This document shows, piece after piece, positions 5,516-5,874 of a stretch of DNA of 5,874 bases. The notes under the pieces are model-generated. The model had not been told where the DNA came from. It saw only the letters and a list, made by a program, of their open reading frames with translations, and did not search any database. Position 1 is the stretch's first letter, and each line of letters opens with the position of its first letter. Source of the DNA: Patescibacteria group bacterium (GTDB lineage: Bacteria; Patescibacteriota; UBA1384; JAHJRZ01); NCBI GenBank assembly GCA_018830605.1, contig JAHJRZ010000079.1, forward strand, positions 1 to 5,874, read 5' to 3'. The position numbers and the translations under genes are program-made.

Positions 5516-5874
5516 TTTTTTTATTAACTTGAGATAATTCAGGGTCGAGTGAAATGGTATAAGGATTGCCCTTAAATTTTTGTCCCAAAGATATTTTTTT
5601 CATTAAATTGACGACGATTGACGAGAGCATTTGAGCGGCAATAATCGGCTGAGGAAAATGTTTTATCTCGCCCTTTAAAAGTTTATCAACCGCCGGATAA
5701 AGATAATCAGGGATGTACTTCATCGTGTGATTCAAAAAGCGGCCGTAAAAATCTTCTTGGGTTATGGCGGCCGCGCTTTTATTTTTCGCATAGCCCAAAA
5801 GTTCTTTATAGGTTTTCCCTCCGGGGCGATAAACAATGACCAGACTGCCAAAACCCATATCATAAGGAGAGATA
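5472..5874 (-). CDS. C-terminal part of a gene cut by the right edge, tentatively ThiF/E1-like
   Basis: The minus-strand frame is open to the window edge. The ATG at 5856-5858 has no Shine-Dalgarno, and the residues before it (ISPYD) read on naturally, so the true start lies outside. About 133 residues are visible. The pattern of a strand-like GSLVIVYRPGG, a variable helical middle, and then QPIIAAQMLSSIVVNLMKK followed by a short strand (PYTISLDPE) resembles the end of ThiF/MoeB/E1-type adenylating enzymes, where a helix completes the fold after the catalytic region. The ATP-binding and catalytic motifs would lie outside the window, so this is a guess from overall pattern. The last 44 nt overlap the transporter gene and encode a poorly ordered tail, which may be a frame artefact at an A8 run (complement of 5515-5522). 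If ThiF-like, it would be a second ATP-dependent carboxyl-activating enzyme in the operon. Confidence 0.45.
   Translation of the reverse strand, partial: ISPYDMGFGSLVIVYRPGGKTYKELLGYAKNKSAAAITQEDFYGRFLNHTMKYIPDYLYPAVDKLLKGEIKHFPQPIIAAQMLSSIVVNLMKKISLGQKFKGNPYTISLDPELSQVNKKNEKTLVNSGSRRVS

Noticed and set aside
1..5874. CRISPR array, tRNA, rRNA or insertion sequence.
   Set aside because: No regularly spaced repeats, tRNA-like cloverleaf, rRNA-like stretch, transposase or terminal inverted repeats were seen on reading both strands.

Overview
The window comes from a bacterium that uses the standard stop codons: TGA, TAA and TAG all close genes here, so a code that reassigns TGA is unlikely. Most of the window is AT-rich to moderate in GC, with A/T homopolymers and Lys/Ile/Asn-rich proteins. 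This fits a small uncultured bacterium, perhaps a candidate-phylum type, but the sequence alone cannot fix the taxon. About 1.6 kb near the left end is visibly different. A hand-counted line inside the radical SAM gene (1321-1380) is 35/60 G+C, against 14/60 in the metalloprotease gene (2041-2100) and 27/60 in the ligase gene (3301-3360).

Layout: 1-160 is AT-rich non-coding DNA with candidate promoters on both strands. 181-1827 is a self-contained GC-rich cassette on the + strand. It has a strong Shine-Dalgarno, a 56-residue TTG-started peptide with a CxCxCxxC cluster, a very stable intergenic hairpin, a 453-residue radical SAM/SPASM peptide maturase, and a textbook intrinsic terminator whose stem contains the maturase stop codon. 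I read this as a compact RiPP (ribosomally made, post-translationally modified peptide) system: a precursor plus a candidate thioether- or carbon-crosslinking enzyme. No dedicated protease or exporter sits beside it. 1862-2581 (+) is a small AT-rich protein with a zinc-protease HEMLH motif.

The right half, 2617-5874, is a separate minus-strand operon. In transcription order it holds the C-terminal part of a gene that runs off the right edge (tentatively ThiF/E1-like), a 14-segment MFS transporter of the DHA2 type, and a PaaK/CapK-like adenylate-forming ligase. The genes overlap, so they are probably co-transcribed and translationally coupled. Together they look like a carboxylate-activating and export module of unknown product.

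The most interesting item is the RiPP cassette: its precursor is short, starts with TTG and would be missed by many gene callers. Its sharp composition boundaries suggest horizontal acquisition. An assembly join between two organisms is the main alternative to exclude.
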